From NCBI GenBank assembly GCA_965153355.1, contig OZ231126.1, positions 43,772,001 to 43,836,000 of the forward strand: DNA of 64,000 nucleotides, in the 5' to 3' direction. This DNA comes from Flaccisagitta enflata (Eukaryota > Chaetognatha > Sagittoidea > Aphragmophora). The translations under genes were made by a program, and so were the position numbers. This document shows, one piece after another, positions 1 through 10,210 of this stretch. Under the pieces are notes generated by a model. The model saw nothing but the letters and a program-made list of their open reading frames with translations. It searched no databases and was not told the origin of the DNA. Each line of letters begins with the position of its first letter. Positions within the stretch are counted from its first letter, which is position 1.

Positions 1-125
1 AGAGTGAAAGAATGAAAAGAAGAATAGAAAGAAGAAAGAAAAGAAAGAAAGAAAGAAAGAAAAAAAGAAAGAAAGAAAGAAAGTTAGAAAGAAAGAATGA
101 AAGAACGAAGGGAAAAGAAGAACCA
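1..125. repeat. (GAAA)n microsatellite
   Basis: Purine-rich tetranucleotide repeat with interruptions, running on into AACC and AAAC motifs to about 210. No coding signal. Confidence 0.9.
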
Positions 126-310
126 ACCAACCAACAAAAAACATCAAACATACAAAGAAACAAAGAAACAAACAATCAATGAGTGAGAGAAAGAAGGGTA
201 AAACAAAAACAAACCTGCTTACAAGTAAAAAAAAAATCATATTGACACAATGACACACAAACAAACAAAAAAATATTTCATGAGTTTTTTTGTTTGTTTT
301 TTTTCAACAG

Positions 311-457
311 GCGAGCGACGACGGTGGTTGGGTGATCAGTTCGGCGAATGGTGGTCGCGCCATCGACGTGCCTAACTATTCTACGGATCAAGGATGCAAC
401 TTGAATTTGTGGGAAAAGCACGGAGGCGAAAATCAAGTCTTTTACGCGGAATCATGA
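311..457 (+). CDS. Ricin-type beta-trefoil lectin domain protein, terminal exon (partial)
   Basis: The exon opens after a strong acceptor (long T-run, then CAACAG) and reads 48 codons to TGA at 455-457. The translation begins ASDDGGWVISS and has AIDVPN, LNLWEKHGG and NQVF. This is the W-I-S-x-A-N-G-x-x-A-I-D-V ... L-x-L-W-x-x-H-G-G-x-N-Q-x-F pattern of ricin B-like carbohydrate-binding repeats, in which the QxF/QxW core and the D-V loop belong to each trefoil unit. The product probably binds sugars, but the rest of the protein lies left of the window, so its other domains and its location are unknown. It is read in the first frame of the exon; the upstream phase cannot be checked. It is not in a repeat and its codon use is balanced, unlike the AT-rich flanks. 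Confidence 0.72.
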   Translation, partial: ASDDGGWVISSANGGRAIDVPNYSTDQGCNLNLWEKHGGENQVFYAES

Positions 458-747
458 GAGATATTCAGAGATTTAAGAGAACAAATATTGATACATGCTT
501 TCATTAATCAATTTGTCAACGCCGATTCTTTCTTTTCTTATTTACTTTTATGCATTTTTTGTGGTTTTTTTTTCATGCCATTCTGGGATTCTTTGATGAT
601 AATGATGATATCTTTTTTAATGATTTAGTCGAAGCAAAAAAATCTAAATAATATTTCAGGGAAAAGTTTTTTTGCTGATTCTGTTTGTTAAGATACGCTT
701 ATTCTTGTTGAAAAAAAAAAACAATCACTGATATCATTTTGAATATA
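458..747. other. 3' flank of the lectin exon
   Basis: AT-rich, with T-runs. Presumably 3' UTR and spacer; I see no clear AATAAA before the following MITE and no further gene. Confidence 0.4.
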
Positions 748-1309
748 CAGTATGATCCATCTCGACTGTAACATTTCGTGACGACATTGCTAAAAACGTA
801 ATAGAGATAATTTGATTCTGAAAAAAATATATGAAAAGTAACTGCTTGGCATTTTATGAAAAAGCATTTCTCAGGATTTTCTACCAAATTTTAGTGCCTT
901 TTACATAGAAGAGACTTTATGGCAAATTATACTAAAAAAGGTTATTTTTCTCTCTTTTTTTCAATAAACTGTATCCAATTGTGATTTTTTCTCATGTATG
1001 TCACAAACTAGATCAATAAGCTTTATATTTGAGACCTATCTGACATCAAAAGCCAAAAGCTATCAGAAAATTAAAGCAATGTCAAAAAAACATTTTTTTG
1101 ATAAAGTGATAAAATAGTATGTTTTGTAAAGTGTGATATTTGTTTAATTATATATTTAGGGGATTAGATATCCTTGAAAAGTCCTGGACACCTATTATCA
1201 TAAAATGCCAAACCGATACCTATCAGAGACTTTTTTCAGATTTGGATTATCTTTATTAGTTTTGGAGTTATGCCGTCATAAAATGTTACAATCGAGATGA
1301 ATCATACTG
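748..1309. mobile_element. Long-hairpin MITE, TA target duplication
   Basis: The ends are inverted copies: CAGTATGATCCATCTCGACT at 748 and its imperfect complement ending CATACTG at 1309. TA flanks both ends (746-747, 1310-1311). The arms continue toward the middle, so the element could fold into one long hairpin. No transposase. TA duplication points to Tc1/mariner-type mobilisation (family knowledge). Confidence 0.8.
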
Positions 1310-1714
1310 TATTTTAAATGATCACCAACGCGATCAATTTGAGCAATTCAAACAAAACCAAAAGGATTCCTTGAAAAAAATCATTGTCATTAGAAATAAG
1401 GCAGATTTTACGAAATGGCTAGCTGTTTAACCCATCTTTTGTCCTTCTCTATCAGTCAGGGTTTGCGAGGCACTTTCATTCACTTTAGGTTTTAGTTATG
1501 AATATTTTACCACTAATCATTGTTGGCAACTAAAACAATTGAGTCAAAGACGTTTGACTCGTTCAAAATTCTCACTGCAACAGGGAGCCCACGAAATGAA
1601 TGAAGTTCATTGTGCTAATTAACACCTCAACTATTAATTGATAGTAAAAACCAATCGCCCAAACACGAATGCGAACAAAGACAGTGAAATACATGATCAA
1701 CTTCATTTAAAAAA
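1310..1714. other. Spacer / 3' flank of the LRR-filamin-RING gene
   Basis: Lies downstream of the - strand RING segment. AT-rich, with no recognisable feature. Confidence 0.4.
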
Positions 1715-2041
1715 TCAAAGATAGATTTTCCTTTTGTTTCCAATCCGTTTTCGGCAGATATGACACAAATAAATCTTTTCCGCGCACTCGAAACACGACA
1801 AATCCCCGCATTCAAAGGCGCAGTCGATCGGCTTCTCCAAACAAATCCCACATTCCAACAACGGAGAATGATGGGACGTTTGCCGCGTGGCGACGCCCGA
1901 CGGAGACTTGGCCGACGCTTTTCTCGCCGCGGTGGACGCGGTTAATGTCGCTTCAGTCATGGCAGATTCGACCGCCGCAATCACATCCGCGACTGCTTCG
2001 TCGTCCCAACTTCCTTCTGCTTGACAACGACGGTTATCGGA
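1715..2041 (-). CDS. RING-like segment, C-terminal part of the interrupted gene
   Basis: Reads from the 633-bp element to TGA at 1717-1715. An Ala-rich helix-like stretch (ADVIAAVESAMTEATL) precedes a C-terminal zinc-binding module: CGIC, then CGDLSCFEC, then CHIC. Spacing fits the compact C3HC4 RING found at the C terminus of Mind bomb/LRSAM1/IAP-like ligases. The position normally held by His (CGH) is Asp (CGD). One site would therefore be C-D-C-C type; Asp ligands occur in a few RINGs (for example RBX1), but loss of ligase activity is also possible. There is no ATG at its start, which supports it being a continuation rather than its own gene. Confidence 0.72.
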   Translation of the reverse strand, partial: SDNRRCQAEGSWDDEAVADVIAAVESAMTEATLTASTAARKASAKSPSGVATRQTSHHSPLLECGICLEKPIDCAFECGDLSCFECAEKIYLCHICRKRIGNKRKIYL

Positions 2042-2674
2042 CACTGTGCTTTTAAAACAATTCTGAGTGAAACGTCATATAACTGTGGGTTTTTCAGCAT
2101 TTTTGAGCAGTATTGGGGTGTGAGAGCATGTAACTAGCAAAAACAAAATCATTCCCTGAGCGCTTTTTGAATAATCTGCAAAATAGAAGAACCTTCAAAA
2201 TCAGAAAAAAATAGTCCTAATTTCAATGCAGATTCTTCTAAGATGTGTTGACTAAATTTCTGATTCTATATTGTTAATCTATGCAAAATTCCCTTTCATT
2301 TGATAGGTCGCACTCTATACTTTTGCAAAGAATTAAAATTTTTATTTTTTGAGTCACCGTTACAAAAAAGTAACGGTGGCTCAAAATATGAAAACCTAAT
2401 TTCTATATAAAACCATATAGTGTGACCTATCAAATGAAAGGAAATTTTGTATAGAATATCAATATGGAATCAAAAAATGAGCCAATACAACTTATTAGAA
2501 TCTGCATTACAAATAGGTTTAATTTTCTTCTATTTTGCAGATTATTCAAAAAGCGCTCGGGGAATGATTTTATTTTTGCTAGTTACATGCTCTAACATCC
2601 CAATACTGCTCAAAAATGCAGAAAAACCCACAGTTATATGACTTTCCACTGAGAATTTTTTTAAAAGCACAGTG
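2042..2674. mobile_element. Foldback element with 4-bp target duplication, inserted in coding sequence
   Basis: Near-perfect inverted repeat starting CACTGTGCTTTTAAAA and ending TTTTAAAAGCACAGTG, with arms of about 300 bp (for example the 2097-2200 arm is mirrored at 2520-2640). CGGA flanks both sides (2038-2041, 2675-2678). Reading across the joined flanks keeps the filamin-to-RING frame open. No internal protein. Confidence 0.85.
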
Positions 2675-2678
2675 CGGA

Positions 2679-4390
2679 GCTTATGTTGGGTTGATTTACG
2701 CTATTAGAGTCGAATGATGGTTCACTCGAATTGAGATCATTTTGTTCTTCGGGATCAATGGATAGGTCACCAAACAGAGAGTTCAGCCAAGGAGGGCTCG
2801 ATGCCTCATTTTCCGGCATCATTTCCATTGGGGGCGCGGTTGGAGTGATCTCATTCGACCAAAGTCTTCGTCGAAGAGGTGAGATGTACGACAATGAAGT
2901 GGATGATGAGGAAGGCGATGGCGACGACAATGGTGACTCTGGTGGCGATGGAGATTGGCTGATGAGTGGCAGATGAATGGCAGACCGGAATGGCAACGTT
3001 CTTGGAGGAATTTGAAGCGAGGAATAGATTGAGAACGTTTCCGAGGAAGTGGAAGATATGGATGACGATGGCGACTGCGATGGAGCAGATGGAAGTCTCG
3101 TAGGTGAGCGCTGCGAAAATGGCGGTGGTCGCGGCGGAAGTTGACAACGTGCGGTTAATGGCGGCAGTGGTGGGCGATGTGGGGAAGATGGTGGCGAGGA
3201 TGTCTGAGTTGCCGATACCGATGCCAATGATAATGTGGATATTGTTGATGCCAAGGAATACACCGATCGATTTGACATTTGTGATGACAAAGAGTCTGTT
3301 GACGTTGCTGATCTCGAGGATGACACCGATAGATTGGATGTTTGTGATGACAAAGACTTTGACGTTGTTATGTGCGGCGGAGACACCGAGTTAGACGCCG
3401 ATGGAAGAGACGAAATCAGGGCGAATTCACCTCGATTTCGGGTTATTTTCACGTGATAAGGGCTCCCGGGAACGTGGAGTCCGGACCATTTGACTTGAAT
3501 GATGTAGTCGCCGGATTCCGTTGGTTTATATAGGCACAAAATGTTTCTTCTCCAACCAAAAGTGTTACTCTCAAATTTATTCATTTTCACCGTTAATGCC
3601 CCCATGGGACCTTTGACATTAACGGTCAGTTTACCGTCTCCCGCGCCCGTTGTTTCGCACGAAAATTTACCTTCAAAGACTGGTAGATATCCGTCTTCCA
3701 GCCCTGGTCCACTGGCTTTGACCTTGGAGGCATTGGCAGATGACGGCGTCCAAAACAGGGTCGAGGCTAACGTCGACGAAGGGTTGGAAGGGAGTTGATG
3801 TGATGAGGAAATGGAAGAAGAAGCAGACATTGTTGATGGTCGAGGCAGTGATGGTGGAGGTGGTGGTGGTGGGGGTGGTGGTGGTGGTGCAGGTGGTGGT
3901 GGCGGTGGTGGCGGTGGTGGTGCAAGCGACTTGGTGAATGATAATGATGAAGATGATTCGGGAGATGAACGTTTTTTTAGAGGAGTTGAAGATTTTGTCA
4001 CAGGAGGTGGTTGTGTTGGTTTGGACGGAAGCAAGCGAGATTTTAGGGTGGAAGCTGAGGCTTCTTCTTTACCGCTGATTTGGCAAGATGGTTTGATCAC
4101 GGTTTGATGCACGGGACGAAAGCTCAAACCAAACCTCGAAGATGGCATCACATGGTCATGGTCAACGGAATGGTTAGGAAAAGGATCGGCGTGATCGACG
4201 GATTCATTGGTTAACGGATGTGGATGATCGAGGGAATGGTTGGGTGATGTAGGTGGACCATCTGAATGATTTTGTTGACACAAAGGTTTATCACGATTTA
4301 CATGACGTCGAAGATATTTTGCATAGATTGCCTCGGGAGAATATCTCAACGGGTTGTTGCCAAGAAAAACACTAACTGGATTCACATCAT
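2679..4390 (-). CDS. Polyproline and filamin-repeat segment of the interrupted gene
   Basis: About 570 open codons between the two elements. It begins NDVNPVSVFLGNNPLRYSPE after rejoining, has HSDGPP/NHSLDH-type repeats, two long proline runs near 3850-3935, then one filamin/ABP280 Ig-like repeat encoded at about 3430-3745. The repeat shows the hallmark ASKVKASGPGL start, AGDGKLTVNVKGP middle, and YKPTESGDYIIQVKW ... VPGSPYHVKI end. Family knowledge: such repeats form actin-crosslinker rods and also occur in TRIM-NHL ligases. A Ser/Pro/Thr-rich, probably disordered linker of about 230 residues follows. As written, the frame runs a few codons into the foldback element and stops there (TAA at 2663-2661). 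Confidence 0.8.
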
Positions 4391-4392
4391 TA

Positions 4393-4998
4393 ACCTTGGG
4401 GACAAAAAAAATGGCGGATTTTTGAAACCTTTCTTTTGAACCATAACGCGATAGAACGTATGAAAAATGGATTAAAATTGGTGATGCCTGTAAAGCCCTT
4501 CGAAAGATCTTTCATTTGAGTCGTGTCTGGTATCTGAAGCTTTATTCATTTAGAAATGGCATAGGTTTGAAGAAAAATATCACCGATTGGAAAAAGGGCA
4601 AATATTGTCTTTTTTTCGATTAGCAATTTTTGACTCAAAGTCTTTCTTAATAATGCAATTCAGAATTGTCACAGCTACTTGATATCCATGAGCAAATTAA
4701 AGAGCTTCGAATTTTCTTCAAAATGGCGTCAAGAATAAATTTTTTACTCAATGCGTTTAGTTTCTATGTTTCAACAAACAAAAACATGCAAATCCTATAG
4801 TGAATTCTCAAATTCCAGACAACCTGTCTTCATCCCAATGCCATTTCTAAACGAAAAAAGCTAGGACAACCAGCAACGTCTCATTTGAAAGATCTTTCGC
4901 AGAGCTTCAAAATGGTCACCGATTTTTTATAGTTTCATTCAATTTAAGGGAGATAGAGTTAGTTTTCCAAAATCCGCCATTTTTTATGTCCCCAAGGT
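4393..4998. mobile_element. Long-hairpin MITE, TA target duplication, inserted in coding sequence
   Basis: Inverted ends ACCTTGGGGAC (4393) and GTCCCCAAGGT (4998), with TA at 4391-4392 and 4999-5000. The arms are near-complementary (AATGGCGGATTTTTGAAACC against GGTTTCAA/CCAAAATCCGCC types; TTCGAAAGATCTTTCATTTG against CATTTGAAAGATCTTTCGCA). Removing it with one TA joins the LRR segment to the filamin segment in frame. Confidence 0.85.
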
Positions 4999-5000
4999 TA

Positions 5001-5911
5001 CCAACCAAAACACAGCGTAAGTTGCCAATCTGACCTCCCGCAATAAAAAAGTCGATGACGGGTTCTAGCGGAATTTCCGTGATTTTGTTGTTTTCCAAGT
5101 CAACGAAGATTTTCGTTTGCGGGAATGACTTCTTCTGAATTCGTCCAGGAAAGAGAAATGATGGAGGCAGAGACTCGATGGAGCAGTCTGTTGCCATCAA
5201 AATCTGCAGAAAAGACCTCTCTGGAAGATCCGGCAATTGGCGCAACCCTAACGGAGCGTACATAATGATAGAGTGAAGAAGGCAAAAAAAACTTCTAGTT
5301 CTAGGTATAGCGTAAGAAATTTTACTAGTAGACTTTATCAGAAACATGTTTACAACATTTTGTCTATTTTGCACGATGTCTAAGTACTGACCTGTATTTC
5401 CCGAAACATAAACTTCCTTTAATCGATGAGAAAATAAGTTTTCCGGTAGCGACCGCAAATCACACTGGGATACGTTTAGGTACCATAGATGCACTCCTAG
5501 ACTGACACTTGGATAATCATTGACGATAGATTGCAGATATTTGTTACGATTGAGATAGATTTTGGCGAGCCACAAATTGTGGTACCAAAAACTCGGCTGA
5601 ATCAACCTCAAATCATTTCCAGTCAAGCTAATGACTTGGACAGCCGATAATTGAACCATCCATTCCGGGATAACGTCAAATTTGCAGTTTTTGGCGTCCA
5701 CCATCAAGACTCCAGACAGTTTCTCCACACCTTCGATTAATTTTATGGGTGTTTCATCCAAATGAAGCTGTTTGACGTTAGCTAGAGAATCTCCCTCCGC
5801 GTCGATAGTAATTTTGGACGGTGTAACACCGCTGTCCAAAACAGCCGAAATATAAAGATGTTCATTGTACATCAAATCTTGGATATTTTGCTCTGTGATT
5901 GAAATCGCCAT
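5001..5911 (-). CDS. Leucine-rich repeat segment, N-terminal part of the interrupted gene
   Basis: Starts at ATG 5911 (AAAAAATGGCG context) as MAISITEQNIQ and runs 304 codons to the MITE. Leucine-rich repeats are visible as LSAVQVISLTGNDLRLI, LWLAKIYLNRNKYLQSI, LWYLNVSQCDLRSLPENLF, LQILMATDCSIESLPPSFL and FVDLENNKITEIPL, the LxxLxLxxNxLxxLP type found in intracellular LRR proteins such as LRSAM1/SHOC2. No signal peptide, so probably cytoplasmic. In the present sequence translation continues 27 codons into the MITE and stops near 4916. Whether 5911 is the true start or an upstream exon exists is not certain. Confidence 0.75.
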
Positions 5912-6523
5912 TTTTTATCATAGGGACGATAATGAAAAACTCGTTGTATTGGAGATTCCAAAATTGTTTTCGACAACCAAATTCCAAAGCAGAGGAGTCA
6001 AAACATATTCTTGCATAACCGGTTTTTTTTTTAAATTTGAACTTCAAAGTTCTCTTTTTGGGCATCGGTTCTGAGGGGAACAACATCCTGAAGAACGTAA
6101 TGAGACTTCTGTTTGTCAGTCTGACCGTCTGTCCTCAAGTTTGTTTGCATCTCCGATCATTCATGCCTCTGTATCACAGCGCGATACATGCCATGCCTCT
6201 CAAGCCTCAAATCAGCCTTCAATGCAATGGTGTGTTGTTTCAAAGCCGAATCAACAGTCATTTGTTTTTCTTTCCTGTTGCCCATTCTCCTGTTTCTAAA
6301 AATGGGTGCTGCTCCCTTAGGCCTTCAAATGTTCATTTGATTTTTAGTCGCGTTCGCGAAACCCAATAGTGATAAGTGTTACTAATGCCGAAGAAAAAAC
6401 CGGCTTCCCAACTCGCGTTGGGGTGGGCAGGTGTCAGGGGCAGAGATGAAATAGGCTAACTATGCATTTGGACAGGAACAGCAATAATAACCGTCCGTTA
6501 ACGCCCAAAAAGTAAACAGGTCA
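5912..6523. other. Upstream region with HINE-like remnants
   Basis: No gene recognised. TTTTTAGTCGCG plus TTCGCGAAAC at about 6340-6365 and a GGGTGGGCAGG motif near 6421 are decayed ends of the HINE-like family described below. Confidence 0.4.
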
Positions 6524-7072
6524 CCCAAGGGCGCTAGGGCAATATGTGGTCAGCGATACCCGTTGCCCTGCTTTGCATGGTTGTGAATAGGAATGAGAGG
6601 AAGCAGGGCAGCGGCCTCAAAGGGAGATTTTTGATTGTTCGTCCATTTGTTCATCCGTCTGTTTGTCCGTCTGTCCATCCCCCCAGGCCCTCTCAGGCCT
6701 GAAATCTGTCCTCTCAGCTCAGACCTGAAATCTACCCTCTTAGTCCTGAAATCTGTCCTCGCAGGCCTTGAATCTGAGAGGGCAGATTTAAGGCCTTGGA
6801 GGACAGGTTTCAGGCCCGAGAGGACAGATTTCAGGTCTGAGAGGGCAGATTTAAAGCCTGAGAGGGCAAATTTCAGGCCTGAGAGGGCAAAGTTCCGGCC
6901 TGAGAGGGCAGATTTCAGGCTTGAGAGGGCAGAGTTCAGGCCTGGGAGGGCGGGTTTCAGGCCTGAGGGCCTAGGGGGACTAACAAACAAACCAACAAAC
7001 AAATGGACAAACGAACAAAATGTCCCCTGTGTTCTACAGGACTTCGTTCCCTCCGGGGCCGCTGCCCAAAAA
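6524..7072. mobile_element. GGCAGCGGCC family element with tandem core
   Basis: One flank is GCAATATGTGGTCAGCGATA ... GCAGGGCAGCGGCC, the other GTTCTACAGGACTTCG ... GGCCGCTGCCC, an inverted pair. Between them lie about 15 copies of a roughly 20-bp unit of the AGGCCTGAAATCTGCCCTCTC type, the second half in inverted orientation. Translations of the core (LSGLKSAL / ERADFRPER) are repeat artefacts. Confidence 0.75.
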
Positions 7073-7617
7073 AGTAATGTCCGACCGACTGACGAACAGA
7101 CAGATCTGGTGACAGGGCCAATGAGAGCCTTTGACCGGCCCTAATCTGACCACCGACCAAATGTTCTTTCCATATCAAGGTAGAATTCAATGAAGAACAA
7201 ATTCCTTACATTACATTCGATTTAACGTTTTAACCATAGTTACATACTTTTTGGTGGAATAAGAAATATCATGACCTTTGGTCCGTTTGTCCGTAAGTGC
7301 ATCTGTCTGACTCGTTTTCGTTAAAACCATCAAAAACAAAATCATCGATTTTCTTCGTTTCTTTTAGCATCACATCCGTCTACTCAACCATCGCTTTTCA
7401 TTATTCGTTCATCAAATCATTCACTCAATGATTAATACATTCTCATTCCGCGAGGCACACAAATTACAAAGGAAGTCTTTTAAGTGGACCGAGTCATGGA
7501 CCTCAAGATCGTGGATTGGCTTTGCAATATCTAAGTCTATGATAATTGCTCACTGATGTCCGCATTAGTCATACAAATGACTAACCACCCATTTCTGAAG
7601 AAAGAATGATCCGTGAG
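7073..7617. other. Spacer, nothing recognised
   Basis: Unique-looking AT-rich DNA without coding signal on either strand. Confidence 0.4.
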
Positions 7618-7800
7618 CAACAACAACAACAACAACAACAGCAACAGCATGTATGCAACAGCGTACAACCACACCCAGCGGCACAATTATAACCAACACA
7701 ACAACAGCAACAACAACAGCAACAACCAACAGCAGCAACAGCAACAACAACAACAGCAACAACAATAACAACAACAGCAACGCAGACCGCAACGCAACAA
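7618..7800. repeat. (CAA)n/(CAG) imperfect trinucleotide repeat
   Basis: CAACAACAG-type repeat with interruptions; the reverse strand gives poly-Leu/Val reading frames that are not genes. Confidence 0.85.
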
Positions 7801-7822
7801 CCTCGTTAACCGAACCGCATCG

Positions 7823-7976
7823 TTTTTAGTCGCGGACCCGCAACTCTATAACCGTGTCGGTCGGTCAGTATGTCGGTCCCGGTCGATCCGTCACATTTTT
7901 GAAATGCGAGCGGTTTTTGCATAACTGCTCCTGCCCAACCGTCTGCGACTGTCTCGCCGTGTATCCGGCCATGTTT
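7823..7976 (+). mobile_element. HINE-like element
   Basis: TTTTTAGTCGCGGAC start, CTCTATAAC, (GTCGGTCG) core, CCTGCCCAACCGTCTGCGAC, then the 3' hairpin GCCGTGTATCCGGC and ATGTTT. Confidence 0.75.
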
Positions 7977-8062
7977 GAGTGTGCTTTATTTCTCCACTCA
8001 TTAAAGCATCGATGTAAACCTAATTAGCAATTTCATGCCCTCTTACGATCTTATCCTGTATT

Positions 8063-8063
<1 letters not shown>

Positions 8064-8157
<94 letters not shown>

Positions 8158-8165
8158 CTCTCTCA
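8064..8165. repeat. (CT)n microsatellite
   Basis: About 90 bp of uninterrupted CT. Confidence 0.97.
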
Positions 8166-8241
8166 CATAAACACGCATCTCGATCCCAGGTGATCAGAAG
8201 GATACTACCGCTCATGTGGATTTTCGGACGGTTTGAGGAAA

Positions 8242-8432
8242 GGAAGAAGAAACGATGAAGAAGAAGAAGAAGAAGAAGAAGGAAAAGATAAGAAGAAGAA
8301 AAAAGAAAAGAAAAGAAGAAGAAGAAAAGAAGATAAAATAAAAAAGAAGAAAAGAAAAGAACAAGAAAACAGAAGAAAGAAGAAAGAGAAGAAGAAGAAG
8401 AAGAAGAAGAAGAAGAAGAAGAAGATGAAAAA
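8242..8432. repeat. (GAA)n-rich purine tract
   Basis: AAG/GAA repeat; the Lys/Glu frame is an artefact. Confidence 0.93.
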
Positions 8433-8440
8433 CTTAAAAA

Positions 8441-8910
8441 AAAGTCATCAAGGATCGCACATGGTCATTGGTCAGCAATTGATACCCTGCTTGGATTGAT
8501 TAACTGAAAGTGGAGTGAGAGCAGGGGCAGCCGGCCCAATGGGCCGATATTCTGTGGATACAGGTGAATTTCCATACATCTGGAGAGGGCATATTTGAAG
8601 CTTTGTAGCGTTACTATGATATTGGTGGAGATTGTGGTTTAATTCTTTCAATTTACGTTATTCAATGGGAATATTACACATTTTTTCAGTTTTCATATTG
8701 TTTAATGGAAACATGCATGTTTTGGTTTTGTTTTTTTTGTTTTATAAGTTTCACGTCATTCAATGGGAGTTTGTCTTGTCAATTTCATGTTATTCAAAAT
8801 TTGAAGCTTAGGAACCTCAGGGCGGACGTATAGACGGAAGGACGTACGAACATAAGGAAATTCACCCCTGTGTCCTACAGGACATCGGCCCTTTGGGGCC
8901 GCTGCCCAAA
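8441..8910. mobile_element. GGCAGCGGCC family element, diverged
   Basis: Left end ATCAAGGATCGCACATGGTC ... GCAGGGGCAGCCGGCCC AATGGGCCGATATTCTG; right end GTCCTACAGGACATCGG, then GGCCGCTGCCC. The interior has three copies of a TTCAATGGGA/TTCACGTTATTCAATGG motif instead of the usual core. Confidence 0.6.
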
Positions 8911-9600
8911 TAGTAAGGTGAAGATGAATAAGGAGCGGATCTGACGAGTCGTTTGATGATGAAGCAATGAAGCTCGCTTTCTTTTTTTCAAGCTTTCAAC
9001 TGAGTCGAATCGAAGTGTGTGGATGGGATTGCGTTTTTTCTTAACTGGGGAGTGTTTCCCGGCTTTTAATCCCAATTCTTAATGATAGAAAATAGTTTTT
9101 AAGTCAGAATTAAAAACTTGGGAAATAAAAATCAAAGAAAAAAACGCCGCATATTAATTTCCATCTGTAGAAAGCACTTCGCCTGACTGCTTCCAAAGAA
9201 TTAACTCCATCGTTATTCTTTTCTTCGTCAAAAAGAAGAAGAAAAAACGACGGTAATAAGTAAAAGAAACAAAGACAAAACAAGGGATATACGAATAAAA
9301 CTCCTGAAAGAGACGAATCTGAAAAAAAACGATATCCTAACAAGTAATAAAAACGGACGCGAAGAAGCAATCCATTTGAAGAACATTAAATTTACTTGAC
9401 ACGGGGAAAAACAATTCTGAAAGGTAAGGGAAAAAGAAAAGAAGAAAGGTGTGGCAAAATAAAAAAAGAAAGAAGAAAGAATATTACGCGTGCAACGTAG
9501 ACGGCAGCGACTGAGTAATCGAGTAATCTGATACACAAATACAACACCATTATGTGTGTTTAGTTTTATGGATCAATGTGATGTGCGTGCTCGTGACTGT
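8911..9600. other. Spacer, nothing recognised
   Basis: AT-rich with purine tracts; the short Phe/Ser-rich reading frames on the - strand look like noise. Confidence 0.4.
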
Positions 9601-9747
9601 GGGGGCGTTTCTAGTCAAAGACGATCGCGTTTTGAACGGGTCACTCGGTCGCTCGTTACATTCATTCACTCGCACGGCTCACTCCGCTCACTGTTATCGC
9701 GTTTCACGGGAACAAACGCGTTCTTGGCGCTCACTAGAAACACGCCC
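9601..9747. mobile_element. MITE with GGGGCGTTTCTAG ends
   Basis: Inverted ends GGGGGCGTTTCTAGT and ACTAGAAACACGCCC. Internal ACGGCTCACTCCGCTCACTG and CGTTTCACGGGAACAAACGC match the copy at 44.4 kb in opposite orientation. Confidence 0.7.
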
Positions 9748-9881
9748 TGTGTGGTTGCAAATTGCTGGCACGTGCCTCCAAGTTTGATTCTTGGTTGCCT
9801 TACCGGTATACTCATTTTTCTTCATCAGCCATATGGGTTTTTCTATTTTGTTATTTTTTTAGTTACTGAAACATGAATGTT

Positions 9882-9882
<1 letters not shown>

Positions 9883-9913
<31 letters not shown>

Positions 9914-10060
9914 GAGACAGAATTGAAGAGAGACAGACAAATTGAAAACGCGGACAAGACTCGAAAGATAGCTCCTTACGCGGACTGACATGGATATGGA
10001 CATTGGACAGACAGACAAACAGACAAACAAACTAGAGAGAGAGAGAGAGAGAGAGCGTGT
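9883..10060. repeat. (GA)n with (GACA) interruptions
   Basis: Two GA runs (9883-9930, 10034-10055) separated by GACAGACA motifs. Confidence 0.85.
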
Positions 10061-10210
10061 GTGTGTGTTGTGCACGTAAGCGTGACTGTTACTGTTACCG
10101 AGGAGGTGAAGTTTGAATCGAGCTCGACTCACGAAATTGCAAAAATTGATTCTTTTGAGGTGAAAACGGAAAAAAAAATGAGCAACGAAAATTTTGTGGA
10201 GAATTGTTTA

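Larger units (their letters stand above)
1715..5911 (-). pseudogene. LRR - polyPro - filamin repeat - RING protein gene, interrupted by two transposons
   Basis: Three open segments (5911-5001, 4390-2679, 2041-1715) on the - strand are separated only by two foldback elements with target-site duplications. Removing each element with one duplicate (608 bp and 637 bp, neither a multiple of 3) leaves 2952 bp, one open frame of 983 codons plus stop. The order is LRRs (about residues 60-300), a Pro/Ser-rich stretch with long proline runs (about 450-490), one filamin/ABP280 Ig-like repeat (about 520-620), a Ser/Pro-rich linker and a C-terminal RING-like domain. Such a protein would be expected to be a cytoplasmic scaffold or ubiquitin ligase; this is inference. 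As it stands the gene yields a truncated LRR product, unless the insertions are spliced out or absent from other alleles. The segments contain no stops or frameshifts, so the interruption looks recent or tolerated. Confidence 0.75.

Noticed and set aside
5862-5935. The MITE arm ATAAAAAATGGCG also occurs at the start codon of the LRR segment
   Set aside because: Only about 14 bp match in an A-rich context; most likely chance, not proof that the start derives from the element.
6550-7144. Frames rich in LSGLKSAL / ERADFRPER repeats
   Set aside because: Translation of the tandem core of a mobile element, on both strands.
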